Source: Paracoccaceae bacterium (lineage in GTDB: Bacteria > Pseudomonadota > Alphaproteobacteria > Rhodobacterales > Rhodobacteraceae). Taken from it: a stretch of DNA of 64,000 bases. The position numbers and the translations under genes are program-made. A model generated the notes under the pieces. It saw only the letters and a list, made by a program, of their open reading frames with translations, ran no database searches and was not told the origin of the DNA. The first letter of the stretch is position 1, and each line of letters starts with the position of its first letter. The stretch is taken from the NCBI GenBank assembly GCA_029246285.1, contig JAQWNW010000038.1, positions 1-64,000 of the forward strand, written 5' to 3'. Below, piece after piece: positions 28,541 to 37,391 of this stretch.

Positions 28541-29611
28541 ATGGAATATGATTTTATAATTATTGGGGGTGGGATTGCTGGACTATCGGTCGGTGGGAGA
28601 TTGGCTACGTCTGGTTCTGTATGTGTTTTGGAGGCAGAAGATGTTATTGGCTATCATGCTAGTGGACGCTCTGCAGCCATGTTCTTAGAAAATTATGGTA
28701 ATAATATAGTAGTTGAGCTCAATAAAGCGAGTGCGCAATATCATAAAACTGGTGGTTACTTGTCTGATCGAGGTTTAATGAGTTTAGCTCGGCAACAAGA
28801 TAAAGAAGCTTTTTACAACGAATTAGATGGCTTAGGTCTCGACCAAATCAGCGTAGATGAAGCTTTACAATTACTGCCAATAATCAATAAAAAGAAGGTG
28901 AAATATACTAGTTTCTTAAAAGAAGCACCTGAACTAGATACTGATAAAATACTACAAGATTTTGCAAAAAATATTCGACAGAACCAGGGAGTCATTAAAA
29001 CAGAAGCTAAAGCAAAAAAGATAGAACGTAACGCAAAATTGTGGCAAGTAATCACGGATGTTGGAGCCTTCGAAGCAAAGGTTTTGATAAATGCTGCAGG
29101 ACCATGGGTTGATAATATCGCAGCAATGGCAGAGGTTACTCCTTTAAATTTCACCCCAATGCGAAGGTCAATAGCCCGCGTACCCGCGCCAAACTCAGAT
29201 ACCGGTAACTTTCCAATGGCTCATGGGGCTGGTGATCGTTGGTATGCTAAGCCGGATGCTGGCGCTTGGTTGATTTCACCCTGTGAAGAAGAACCAATGC
29301 CCCCACATGATGCTTATGCCGATGATATGGTTTTAGCTGAAGGCATTGATCGTTATAATGAAATGGTAGATCACAAAATTACTAGAATGCAAACAAATTG
29401 GGCTGGTTTAAGAACATTTGCACCTGACCGGGCCTTGGTAATTGGTTTTGATAAAAGTGTTGAAAATTTTTTTTGGTTTGCTGGACAAGGTGGGTACGGT
29501 TTCCAAACCGCTCCAGCGGCCTCTCAACTAGCGTCAGAATTAATCCTAAATAAGTCAGTTAGTTTCTCAACCAATCTCTTAAAAGGATTGTCTCCAAACA
29601 GATTTTGTTAA
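28541..29611 (+). CDS. DAO-family FAD-dependent oxidoreductase
   Basis: A 356-residue flavoprotein of the D-amino-acid-oxidase fold. The FAD Rossmann motif is IIIGGGIAGLSVGGRLA at residues 6-22, followed by the adenine-binding acidic VLEAE, the GRSAAMFLENYGN loop and the C-terminal GQGGYGFQTAPAASQL. I chose the ATG at 28541 rather than the in-frame TTG at 28535. The substrate is unknown. D-amino acids, glycine-type amines or hydroxy acids are all possible. There is no covalent-flavin His/Cys signature like that of SoxB or DMGDH. It stands alone between proS (divergent) and the ImuA-like gene. Confidence 0.82.
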   Translation: MEYDFIIIGGGIAGLSVGGRLATSGSVCVLEAEDVIGYHASGRSAAMFLENYGNNIVVELNKASAQYHKTGGYLSDRGLMSLARQQDKEAFYNELDGLGLDQISVDEALQLLPIINKKKVKYTSFLKEAPELDTDKILQDFAKNIRQNQGVIKTEAKAKKIERNAKLWQVITDVGAFEAKVLINAAGPWVDNIAAMAEVTPLNFTPMRRSIARVPAPNSDTGNFPMAHGAGDRWYAKPDAGAWLISPCEEEPMPPHDAYADDMVLAEGIDRYNEMVDHKITRMQTNWAGLRTFAPDRALVIGFDKSVENFFWFAGQGGYGFQTAPAASQLASELILNKSVSFSTNLLKGLSPNRFC

Positions 29612-29653
29612 ACAATCGCTTGAATTAGTTTATAAAACACTTGAGAACAAAAA

Positions 29654-30277
29654 GTGAACATAGTAGTTATAGTTATGCCAAACATACACCCGTATCTTAA
29701 TAATATATCACAGACTTTACCCTCTATTAATTTTGTAGGCCATTTACACTTATCCTCTGGCAAAATTCACGAAATATATGGAAACTCTCGTACAACATTT
29801 GCTTTAATTGTTGCTCAAAAAATGCAAGGGCATATTTTTTGGATTCGCACAGAAACAAACCCTAACCTTTTAAATGCTGATGGAATTATGGATTTTATAA
29901 ACCCAGGGCGCTTAACATTTATAAATGTAAAGACATTTAATGACATACTCTGGAGTATGGAAGAAACTTTAAGAGCAGGTTGTATTCCTTTGGTTATAAG
30001 TGATTTACCAGAGATTCCAGATTTTACTACCGTGAGAAGACTACATCTAGCACTAAAATCAAGAATTAATAATGACAAAATCTGCTTAGGACTACTACTG
30101 ACCCCGCAACAGGGTGGCGTAAGAGGAGTTGAAAGTAGATGGCAATTTAACGCCAATCATACACAATTTGACACAGCATGGTTGCTAGAATGCAGCAAAG
30201 CTAAGAACATAAAACAGGGTAAATGGAAAGTAATAAAACAGAGCAAATCAATTGATTTAGTGTCAAAAAAACTATAA
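29654..30277 (+). CDS. ImuA-like (RecA/SulA-related) protein
   Basis: A 207-residue protein resembling the ImuA family, inactive RecA-like partners of mutagenesis polymerases. The segments HLSSGKIHEIYGNSRTTFA, GHIFWIRTE, LWSMEETLRAGCIPLVISDL and VRRLHLALKSR follow the family order. It has no Walker A GxxxxGKT. The usual partners imuB and dnaE2 are not next to it. Instead a TerB/J-domain gene follows after 108 bases. The assignment is at the family level and moderately sure. If imuB/dnaE2 are elsewhere, this may act with them in translesion synthesis. Otherwise the role is unknown. Confidence 0.55.
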   Translation: MNIVVIVMPNIHPYLNNISQTLPSINFVGHLHLSSGKIHEIYGNSRTTFALIVAQKMQGHIFWIRTETNPNLLNADGIMDFINPGRLTFINVKTFNDILWSMEETLRAGCIPLVISDLPEIPDFTTVRRLHLALKSRINNDKICLGLLLTPQQGGVRGVESRWQFNANHTQFDTAWLLECSKAKNIKQGKWKVIKQSKSIDLVSKKL

Positions 30278-30385
30278 TAGACCAATAAACCTTGTTTAAA
30301 AAAATACCACTTAAGAATAATAAGTTGGATAACATCATTTTGAAAAATAATGTAAATAATCAAAACAAAAGCTAATTGGAAAAAA

Positions 30386-31066
30386 ATGTCACTTTGGTCT
30401 CGGATAGCAAATGCCATATCATCATTAACAAGAGGTGAAAGCTTATCTGATGTTTTTGAAAAGTTAAAAACACCTCCCGAAAGGACCGTTGCATTTGCAA
30501 TTGCTATAATCGCTCTCAGTGCAAAAATGGCAAAAGCTGATGGAGAAGTCACAAAAAATGAAGTGACGGCATTCAGGGAAGTGTTTCACATTCCTAAACG
30601 CAACGAACAACAAGCAGCCAATGTTTTCAATTTAGCACGACAAGATGTGGCAGGGTTTGAGTCATATGCAAAAAAAATTTCTACCATGTTCAGAAATGAC
30701 AAACAATCACTTCTCGATCTTATGGAGGGTTTATTTCATATCGCAGTCTCGGACGGAAGTTATCATCCAGCAGAAAATGAATTTCTCAAAAAAGTCTCCG
30801 AAATTTTTGAAATATCTGAACTTAACTTCAGTCGGTTAAGATCACGTTTTGTGCCAGATTCACCCAGAGATCCTTTTGAGGTATTAGGCATAAGCTCAGA
30901 TGCACCCTTAGATGTAATTAGGAATAGATGGCGAAAACTTGTCCGAGAGACACATCCAGATCAAATGATCTCAAGAGGTGTTCCGGAGGAGGCGATACGG
31001 ATTGCCACAAAACGATTAAGCGATATAAACATCGCTTGGGAGTCTATAAATGAAGAATTCACATAA
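30386..31066 (+). CDS. TerB-J-domain co-chaperone (DjlA-like)
   Basis: A 226-residue soluble protein. A TerB-like helical domain (about residues 35-150, AKADGEVTKNEVTAFREVF and VSDGSYHPAENEFLKK with paired acidic motifs) precedes a C-terminal J domain (DPFEVLGISSDAPLDVIRNRWRKL) with the essential HPD in RETHPDQM. It stimulates a DnaK-type ATPase. E. coli DjlA has an N-terminal membrane anchor. Here the N-terminus (SLWSRIANAISSLTRG) is too short and polar, so the protein is probably cytoplasmic. DnaK itself is not in the window. Confidence 0.87.
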   Translation: MSLWSRIANAISSLTRGESLSDVFEKLKTPPERTVAFAIAIIALSAKMAKADGEVTKNEVTAFREVFHIPKRNEQQAANVFNLARQDVAGFESYAKKISTMFRNDKQSLLDLMEGLFHIAVSDGSYHPAENEFLKKVSEIFEISELNFSRLRSRFVPDSPRDPFEVLGISSDAPLDVIRNRWRKLVRETHPDQMISRGVPEEAIRIATKRLSDINIAWESINEEFT

Positions 31067-31133
31067 TTTTTGCGGAAGTTAACTAAATATTTCCATCCAA
31101 ACCTTATCAAATACTCCTTGAAATCACTAAATA

Positions 31134-33011
31134 ATGCTTCATATGAAAGTAACGCAATCACCTAAAGAGAATAAAATGAATTTATATCTGAATAAATCTA
31201 CCAAGTTAAACTTTCCTCAAGACAAAGATAAGTATCAATCGACTACTATCCCTAATTTACCATCATGGAATTTAGACGATCTTTATAAGAGTACTGAGTC
31301 AAAAGAATTAACCTTAGATTTAGAATGGTTGAATGAAGAATGTGTTAATTTTGAAAATGACTTTAAAAGTAATTTAAGCAAATTATCAGCTGATAGTTTT
31401 CTTCATTGCTTAACGAGATACGAAAAAATTCAGAACATTACAGGAAGAATTATGTCCTTTGCTGGGTTGAGATATTACCAATCAACAACTGACTCAGATC
31501 GGACAAAATTTTTGTCTGATATGCAAGAAAAAATAACAATTTATTCTAGGCACTTAGTCTTCTTTTCACTTGAAATAAATCAAATAGACGATGAAAGACT
31601 AGAAGCTTTACTCAAAAGCAACAAAGCACTTAACCGATACAAGCCAGTCTTCGATAATTTGCGTAAATTGAAAAGTCATCAATTAAGTGACGAGTTAGAA
31701 GAATTTCTTCATGATCAATCTGTAGTGGGCTCAACAGCTTGGAATCGATTATTTGACGAAACTATAGCGGCCTTGAAATTTACTGTTAATGGAGAAGAAT
31801 TAAATATCGAAAGCGCACTAAACCTCATGTCAGATAATAACCGTGAGAACAGAAAGGCTGGTGCGGAAGAAGTTGCAAAAGTTCTTGGTGAAAATATAAG
31901 TATATTTTCAAGAATTACTAACACCCTCTCCAAAGAAAAAGAAATTGAAGACCGTTGGAGAAAAATGCCCAGTCCACAAACTGGTCGCCACCTTTCCAAT
32001 GATGTTGAGCCAGAAGTGGTAGAAGCTCTTAGAAACGCAGTAGTAAACTCTTACTCCAATACTTCCCATAGGTATTATCAATTAAAAGCGCAATGGATGG
32101 GTTTGGATAAGATGGAAATATGGGACAGAAATGCTCCGCTACCAAATCATGATGAAAAGTTCATTACCTGGGATGAAGCTAAAGAAACGGTTTTGAGTGC
32201 ATATGAGGACTTCTCTCCAGAAATCGCGGAATCTGCAAAGCCATTTTTTGAGAACGGGTGGATTGATGCTGAAGTTAAACCCGGCAAGGCACCCGGTGCC
32301 TTCGCTCATCCAACAGTTACGAATGTTCATCCCTATATTTTGATTAACTATTTGGGGAAACCCCGAGATGTAATGACGCTCGCACATGAGTTAGGACACG
32401 GTGTACATCAAATCTTAGCAGCGAAACAGGGCGAGCTACTTAGTTCGACCCCACTGACATTAGCGGAAACTGCTTCAGTATTTGGGGAGATGTTAACCTT
32501 TAACAAATTATTAAGTCAGGTCAATAATAATACAGATCGAAAGATATTGTTAGCAAGAAAAGTTGAAGACATGATAAACACGGTAATTCGACAAATTGCT
32601 TTTTATGATTTTGAATGTAAGCTTCATGATGCCCGACGCGCAGGCGAACTAACTTCAGGCCAAATAAATGAAATTTGGATGAGTGTTCAAGAAGAAAGTT
32701 TAGGTCCTTGTTTTAATTTCATGCCAGGTTATGAGACTTTTTGGTCTTATGTTCCCCACTTTATTCATTCTCCATTTTACGTATATGCTTATGCTTTTGG
32801 TGACGGCTTGGTGAACGCTTTATATTCAACTTACGAAGAAGGCGTGCCCGACTTTCAAAAAAAATATATTAAAATGTTAGAAGCTGGAGGTACTAAACAT
32901 CATTCTGACCTACTTAAACCCTTCGGTCTTGACGCACGTGATCCGAAATTCTGGAACAAAGGTTTAAACGTGATAGCTGGAATGATAGATGAGTTAGAAA
33001 AGATTGGGTAA
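31134..33011 (+). CDS. pepF: Oligoendopeptidase F (M3 metallopeptidase)
   Basis: Cytoplasmic zinc peptidase of about 625 residues that cuts short peptides. The zinc motif HELGH is at residues 418-422, with the third ligand Glu in PLTLAETASVFGEML about 28 residues later. The C-terminal PFYVYAYAFGDGLVNALY and GGTKHHSDLLKPFGLD are family signatures. Three in-frame ATGs (31134, 31143, 31176) are possible starts, and AAAGAGA before the last makes 31176 plausible. The gene is convergent with rpoH, and a perfect 9-bp inverted repeat lies between their ends. Confidence 0.92.
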   Translation: MLHMKVTQSPKENKMNLYLNKSTKLNFPQDKDKYQSTTIPNLPSWNLDDLYKSTESKELTLDLEWLNEECVNFENDFKSNLSKLSADSFLHCLTRYEKIQNITGRIMSFAGLRYYQSTTDSDRTKFLSDMQEKITIYSRHLVFFSLEINQIDDERLEALLKSNKALNRYKPVFDNLRKLKSHQLSDELEEFLHDQSVVGSTAWNRLFDETIAALKFTVNGEELNIESALNLMSDNNRENRKAGAEEVAKVLGENISIFSRITNTLSKEKEIEDRWRKMPSPQTGRHLSNDVEPEVVEALRNAVVNSYSNTSHRYYQLKAQWMGLDKMEIWDRNAPLPNHDEKFITWDEAKETVLSAYEDFSPEIAESAKPFFENGWIDAEVKPGKAPGAFAHPTVTNVHPYILINYLGKPRDVMTLAHELGHGVHQILAAKQGELLSSTPLTLAETASVFGEMLTFNKLLSQVNNNTDRKILLARKVEDMINTVIRQIAFYDFECKLHDARRAGELTSGQINEIWMSVQEESLGPCFNFMPGYETFWSYVPHFIHSPFYVYAYAFGDGLVNALYSTYEEGVPDFQKKYIKMLEAGGTKHHSDLLKPFGLDARDPKFWNKGLNVIAGMIDELEKIG

Positions 33012-33025
33012 AATAATATAATGAA

Positions 33026-33048
33026 TTAGAATTACATAATAATTCTAA
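33026..33048. terminator. Perfect inverted repeat between convergent pepF and rpoH
   Basis: TTAGAATTA - CATAA - TAATTCTAA, a 9-bp perfect dyad with a 5-base loop, covers the last bases of rpoH and the space after pepF. It could form a hairpin on both strands and act as a shared transcript end or 3' stabiliser. It is AU-rich and lacks a strong T-run, so an efficient intrinsic terminator is doubtful. Confidence 0.4.
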
Positions 33049-33941
33049 ACGTTTTCAACTAACATACCCTTATCCATTGCTAATTCCCGCATCTTAGTTT
33101 GTAGTTTTTCGAAAGCCCTAAATTCTATTTGTCTAATTCTTTCACGACTAACATTATAAGAAACCGATAGTTCCTCGAGAGTTAATGGAGGTTCTTCTAA
33201 TTTTCGCTTCAGGATAATATCCTGCTCACGCTCATTTAGAATTTTTAACGCTTCACTCAACAATTCTTTTCGACTATTTAACTCATTTTGCTCTTCATAA
33301 TTGGCAGCTTGATCAGCATTTTCGTCCTCCAACCAATCCTGCCATTCAGCCGCTCCTTCTCCATCGGTTACAACCTGCGCATTTAAGGACGCATCAGACC
33401 CTGACAAACGACGATTCATAGAAATCACCTCATCTTCCGTCACATTTAGATCTTTTGCGATTTTTTCAACATTACCTTTGCGTAAATCCCCTTCCTCAAG
33501 GGCCCCAATTCGATTTTTCGCCTTACGTAAATTAAAAAACAATTTCTTCTGAGCACTTGTCGTACCCATTTTAACCAATGACCATGAGCGTAATACATAC
33601 TCTTGGATACTGGCTCTTATCCACCACATAGCATAAGTTGAAAGCCTAAACCCTTTATCCGGATCAAATTTTTTAACGGCTTGCATCAATCCAACATTTG
33701 CTTCTGATACTATTTCAGATGTTGGCAAACCATAACCTCGATAACCCATCGCGATCTTTGCCGCCAATCTAAGGTGGGAAGTTACTAATTTATGAGCAGC
33801 TTGACTATCACTATGGTCAACCCACCTTTTTGCTAAAACAAACTCCTCTTCAGGCTCTAACATTGGAAATTTCTTAATTTCCTGAAGATATCGGCCCAAG
33901 CCATGTTCTGGCGATGGCGCTGGTAAGTTTCTATAACTCAT
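33045..33941 (-). CDS. rpoH: Heat-shock sigma factor RpoH (sigma-32 family)
   Basis: A 298-residue group 3-like sigma factor starting at the ATG at 33941 (SYRNLPAPSPEHGLGRYLQE). An upstream TTG would add four residues. Region 2 is SHLRLAAKIAMGYRGYGLPTSEIVSEAN..., with the core-binding and -10 helix FRLSTYAMWWIRASIQEYVL. The Q-RpoH box region follows. Region 4 is [28 protein letters not shown]. The sequence fits the main alphaproteobacterial RpoH (RpoHI). It directs heat and oxidative stress genes. It lies downstream of rluD on the same strand (65-base gap), as in many Rhodobacterales. Confidence 0.93.
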   Translation of the reverse strand: MSYRNLPAPSPEHGLGRYLQEIKKFPMLEPEEEFVLAKRWVDHSDSQAAHKLVTSHLRLAAKIAMGYRGYGLPTSEIVSEANVGLMQAVKKFDPDKGFRLSTYAMWWIRASIQEYVLRSWSLVKMGTTSAQKKLFFNLRKAKNRIGALEEGDLRKGNVEKIAKDLNVTEDEVISMNRRLSGSDASLNAQVVTDGEGAAEWQDWLEDENADQAANYEEQNELNSRKELLSEALKILNEREQDIILKRKLEEPPLTLEELSVSYNVSRERIRQIEFRAFEKLQTKMRELAMDKGMLVENV

Positions 33942-34006
33942 AAAAGATTCCAAATTAATTTAAGACTTCATGTATTTAATCACTTGAAAGGGAAATTCCA
34001 AGAGAA

Positions 34007-35044
34007 TTAACTAATTTTTTCCAAAATTTGCTCTAATTTCTGAAGATCTTCTGGAAGATCACTTTTAAATGAAACTAGCTGTTTGGTAACGGGATGTTCA
34101 AAAGATAATGTTCTTGCGTGTAAAGCTTGTCTTTTAAAATCACCCAAAAATTTTTCTTCTACTTCATTTAAGTTTTGTGTTCTTAATTTTCGACGGCTAC
34201 CATAAACAGGATCACCAATCAGTCCATGCCCAATGTGTGCCAAATGGGCTCTAATTTGATGTGTTCGTCCAGTTTCCAACCAACAATCTAATTTTGAAGC
34301 AATATTTCCATAAAACACTTCAGTTTTTGCCCGGGTAACTGCCGATCTACCAATATTCGAATAGATTGCCATTTTTTTTCGATTAAATCGATGCCTGGCT
34401 ATATTTCCTGAAATTCTAAGGAGGTTAGAGCTTTCAAATGAAGCTTCCTGCAAACTTTTAAGCCGTGGGTCTAAAATACCTATTACGCCATAACAAAATG
34501 CAGTATAATGGCGCGAAACGGTATGTGCTTCAAATTGAGTTGCTAACCCCGCATGAGCTACATCTGATTTGGCTATTACGAGCAAACCACTAGTATCTTT
34601 ATCAATTCTATGAACAATTCCAGGACGTTTTTTACCACCAATCGCAGATAGTTCAGCTCCAAAATGGTACATTAAGGCATTAACCAGTGTGCCATTTGGA
34701 GAGCCCGGAGCTGGATGAACAACCATACCAACTGATTTATTTATCACAATAAGATGATTATCTTCATAAATAATCTGAATTGGGATATTTTCTGGTTCCA
34801 TATTAATAGTTTCAATACTACTCAAGGTTATATCCCAGTTACTCAGGGGTACAGCTTTCGTCTTTGACGTGGCAACCAGACCATTATCAGATGAAACCAC
34901 ACAACCGATTTCTATAAGTCTCTTTATACGAGAACGAGATAATGAATATTTTTCTGGAACTGCATCGGAAAGAGCCTTATCTATTCTTTTTGAGGGGTCC
35001 TGTGACAGACTGACTTCTAGAACCTGGGAAGGCTTAAAACTCAT
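34007..35044 (-). CDS. rluD: RluD-type 23S rRNA pseudouridine synthase
   Basis: A 345-residue pseudouridine synthase of the RluA family. The N-terminal S4 RNA-binding domain (SKRIDKALSDAVPEKY, RSRIKRLIEIG) precedes the catalytic domain with the catalytic Asp in HRIDKDTSGLLV. GRTHQIRAHLAHIGHGLIGD is the conserved C-terminal element. I start at the ATG at 35044, which has GGAGGAG eight bases upstream. A longer frame to 35164 would read through the divergent gene. The start codon overlaps that of the divergent DUF6476 gene within a single CATG. Confidence 0.92.
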   Translation of the reverse strand: MSFKPSQVLEVSLSQDPSKRIDKALSDAVPEKYSLSRSRIKRLIEIGCVVSSDNGLVATSKTKAVPLSNWDITLSSIETINMEPENIPIQIIYEDNHLIVINKSVGMVVHPAPGSPNGTLVNALMYHFGAELSAIGGKKRPGIVHRIDKDTSGLLVIAKSDVAHAGLATQFEAHTVSRHYTAFCYGVIGILDPRLKSLQEASFESSNLLRISGNIARHRFNRKKMAIYSNIGRSAVTRAKTEVFYGNIASKLDCWLETGRTHQIRAHLAHIGHGLIGDPVYGSRRKLRTQNLNEVEEKFLGDFKRQALHARTLSFEHPVTKQLVSFKSDLPEDLQKLEQILEKIS

Positions 35045-35351
35045 GACAAAAACTCCTCCAGAATTGATCGAACCCAAAAATTTAAAGTTTCTTCGCCTAC
35101 TAGTAATTGTACTTACGATCACAATGATTTGCGGCATTATAACTCTAGTACTTATGATTGTCATTAAAATGCCAAACTACAATAATACTTTTTCAATTCA
35201 ATTGCCTGAAGAGATAATATTACCCGATAATATGAAAGTAGAAACATTTTCAATTGGATCTAACCATTATTTAATTGTCACCAAGAATGATGAAGTCCTA
35301 ATTTATGATCGCAAAACCAATATTTTAAAACAACGCTTAAAGATCAAATAA
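35043..35351 (+). CDS. DUF6476-like small membrane protein
   Basis: A 102-residue protein with one membrane helix at about residues 17-43 (FLRLLVIVLTITMICGIITL), N-terminus in, and a periplasmic domain of about 55 residues with alternating beta-like stretches (KVETFSIGSNHYLIVTKNDE). Function unknown. The ATG at 35043 overlaps the divergent rluD start by two bases, so its promoter must lie within rluD. The frame is open upstream to 34869, but that part is antisense rluD. The family is found next to rluD in Rhodobacterales. A weak GGGAAGG is 13 bases upstream. Confidence 0.7.
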   Translation: MTKTPPELIEPKNLKFLRLLVIVLTITMICGIITLVLMIVIKMPNYNNTFSIQLPEEIILPDNMKVETFSIGSNHYLIVTKNDEVLIYDRKTNILKQRLKIK

Positions 35352-35391
35352 AGCACTTGCCCTCTTTAAAATCTAAATGGATAATACTAAA

Positions 35392-37308
35392 ATGTCATTA
35401 CCTGCCGGATTTCTTGATGAATTAAGAGCTCGCGCCTCAATAGCCCAGGTAGCAGGGCGTAAGGTTGCTTGGGATCAAAAAAAGACAAATATTAATAAAG
35501 GCGATTATTGGGCTCCCTGCCCCTTTCATCAAGAAAAAACAGCTTCGTTCCATGTAGATGATAAGAAAGGTTTTTATTACTGTTTCGGATGCCAAGCAAA
35601 GGGCGATGCCCTAGGATTTATAAAAGAGACAGAAAATGTTAGCTTTATGGAAGCTGTAGAAATCCTTGCGCAAGAATGCGGCCTGCAAATGCCTGCTCAA
35701 GATTTGAAATCTAAAGAATTCTCAAAAAAACAAGAATCGCTTTTCGATATCGTCGAGGAAGCAAGTAAGTTTTATAAAACACAACTCCATAATAATAATG
35801 GAAATGCTGCACAAGATTATTTAAATAAAAGAAACTTAACAAAAGATTTACAAAATTATTTTGAAATTGGGTTTGCCCCAAATATCCCAAATCATCTTGA
35901 AAAATATCTTCTCGCAAAAAATATACCACTTCAAAAAATAATAGATGCCGGCTTGGTGGCAGAATCAGACGACGGTTCGCAATCTTACGATCGTTTCAGA
36001 AACCGTATCATTTTTCCTATAAAAGACTTTAGAGGAAGAACAATTGCCTTCGGAGGAAGAGCATTAGATCCTAAAACACCAGCCAAATATATCAATTCAC
36101 CAGAAACTATGCTCTTTGACAAAGGAAAAACACTTTATAATTATAGATTGGCACGAAATAACCTAAACAAACAAAATAAATTGATTGTGGCTGAAGGCTA
36201 TATGGATGTTATTGCACTTAATGGAGGAGGTTTTGATACGGCAGTAGCTCCATTAGGAACAGCTATTACCGAATATCAATTAAGACTTTTATGGAGATTA
36301 ACTGATGAGCCTATTGTAGCTCTAGATGGTGATAAAGCCGGAATCAATGCCGCGATGCGCGCAATAGATCTAGCCTTACCAATACTATCAATTGGAAAAT
36401 CACTACGATTTGCGATGTTGCCTCAGGGTCAAGATCCAGACGACATAATACAATCACAAGGTGCAGAAAAAATGAAAGAAATAATTAACAATGCGGTACC
36501 TATGATTGACTTGCTTTGGCAAAGAGAACTGGAAGTTCAGACACTTGATAGTCCAGACCGCAAAGCTGCATTTGACGCATCTCTTAAACGCATAACAAAA
36601 AGAATAGTGGAGCCATCTATTCGCGACCATTACTTTGCTGCATTTAAATCCAAACGAGCACAATTGTTAAATACAAGTAATCTCAGAACAGCAAGGAATA
36701 GAAAAGGTGCCTCAATTAACGCATTTGCCACATTAGGCACAAAAGCATCAGCACTGGCTTTGGACTCATCAAATACAAGATTGATTAGGGAAACTGTTAT
36801 ATTAGCAATACTAATATCTTACCCCGAATTAATAGAAGAATTTTCCTACCATATTGAAAAAATGGATTGGCAAAATATTACTTATAAAGAATTAATAGAA
36901 ACCCTACTTTCTTTATCTGATGAACAGCCTTCTGAAATAAGGGATAAATTAAATGAGAGCTATCAAGAGCAAATATTGATCATATTAGACAATCCACACG
37001 CTAAAATATCTCCAGCTCTAAGAAAGACTGGAAAAAAAGAAATTGCGATTAAAACGTTAAGAGAAGAATTTATGAAACTCGAAACATATGCAGGCATGCA
37101 AAAAGAAATACGTGATGCGATCGATGACCTAAACTCAGCATCTGGCGAAAGCTTAACATGGCGACTTAATCAAGCAACAAAAGCGAGAACTAATGCAGAA
37201 AAAAGTACCTTAGATGAGATTGAATCGGCTGGTGAGGACAAGACAGCTATGACTGATTTTTTGCAAAATCTGATTGATAATGAAGTTTGGGTTAAAAAAA
37301 ACAAATAA
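35392..37308 (+). CDS. dnaG: DNA primase DnaG
   Basis: A 638-residue primase starting MSLPAGFLDELRARASI. An in-frame ATG at 35377 adds five residues, but the shorter form matches the family. The N-terminal zinc ribbon has C43, H46, C64, C67 (CPFH...CFGC). The TOPRIM domain has VAEGYMDVIAL and LDGDKAGINAA, and the C-terminal DnaB-binding domain lies from about residue 460. It makes RNA primers at the replication fork. dnaB itself is partly present at the end of the window. A 7-bp inverted repeat and then rpoD follow, the classical macromolecular-synthesis order without rpsU. Confidence 0.95.
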   Translation: MSLPAGFLDELRARASIAQVAGRKVAWDQKKTNINKGDYWAPCPFHQEKTASFHVDDKKGFYYCFGCQAKGDALGFIKETENVSFMEAVEILAQECGLQMPAQDLKSKEFSKKQESLFDIVEEASKFYKTQLHNNNGNAAQDYLNKRNLTKDLQNYFEIGFAPNIPNHLEKYLLAKNIPLQKIIDAGLVAESDDGSQSYDRFRNRIIFPIKDFRGRTIAFGGRALDPKTPAKYINSPETMLFDKGKTLYNYRLARNNLNKQNKLIVAEGYMDVIALNGGGFDTAVAPLGTAITEYQLRLLWRLTDEPIVALDGDKAGINAAMRAIDLALPILSIGKSLRFAMLPQGQDPDDIIQSQGAEKMKEIINNAVPMIDLLWQRELEVQTLDSPDRKAAFDASLKRITKRIVEPSIRDHYFAAFKSKRAQLLNTSNLRTARNRKGASINAFATLGTKASALALDSSNTRLIRETVILAILISYPELIEEFSYHIEKMDWQNITYKELIETLLSLSDEQPSEIRDKLNESYQEQILIILDNPHAKISPALRKTGKKEIAIKTLREEFMKLETYAGMQKEIRDAIDDLNSASGESLTWRLNQATKARTNAEKSTLDEIESAGEDKTAMTDFLQNLIDNEVWVKKNK

Positions 37309-37316
37309 TAATCATT

Positions 37317-37333
37317 GCGAATCCTTGATTCGC
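37317..37333 (+). promoter_or_regulatory. Inverted repeat in the dnaG-rpoD gap
   Basis: GCGAATC - CTT - GATTCGC, a perfect 7-bp dyad with a 3-base loop, sits right after dnaG in the 83-base gap before rpoD. Two further copies of GATTCG follow at 37340 and 37360. No T-run follows, so it is probably an mRNA hairpin or processing/protein site rather than a strong terminator. In E. coli the dnaG-rpoD junction is cut by RNase E, which is a suggestive parallel only. Confidence 0.4.
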
Positions 37334-37391
37334 GCGGTCGATTCGGATCTAAAGCATCTGATTCGTTTAAAAGAGAATTCTAGGAGTTACA

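Noticed and set aside
34869-35042. N-terminal extension of the DUF6476 gene by 58 residues
   Set aside because: The stretch is antisense rluD; the ATG at 35043 gives the expected short membrane protein.
35045-35164. N-terminal extension of rluD by 40 residues
   Set aside because: It would read antisense to the DUF6476 gene, and a strong GGAGGAG site supports the ATG at 35044.
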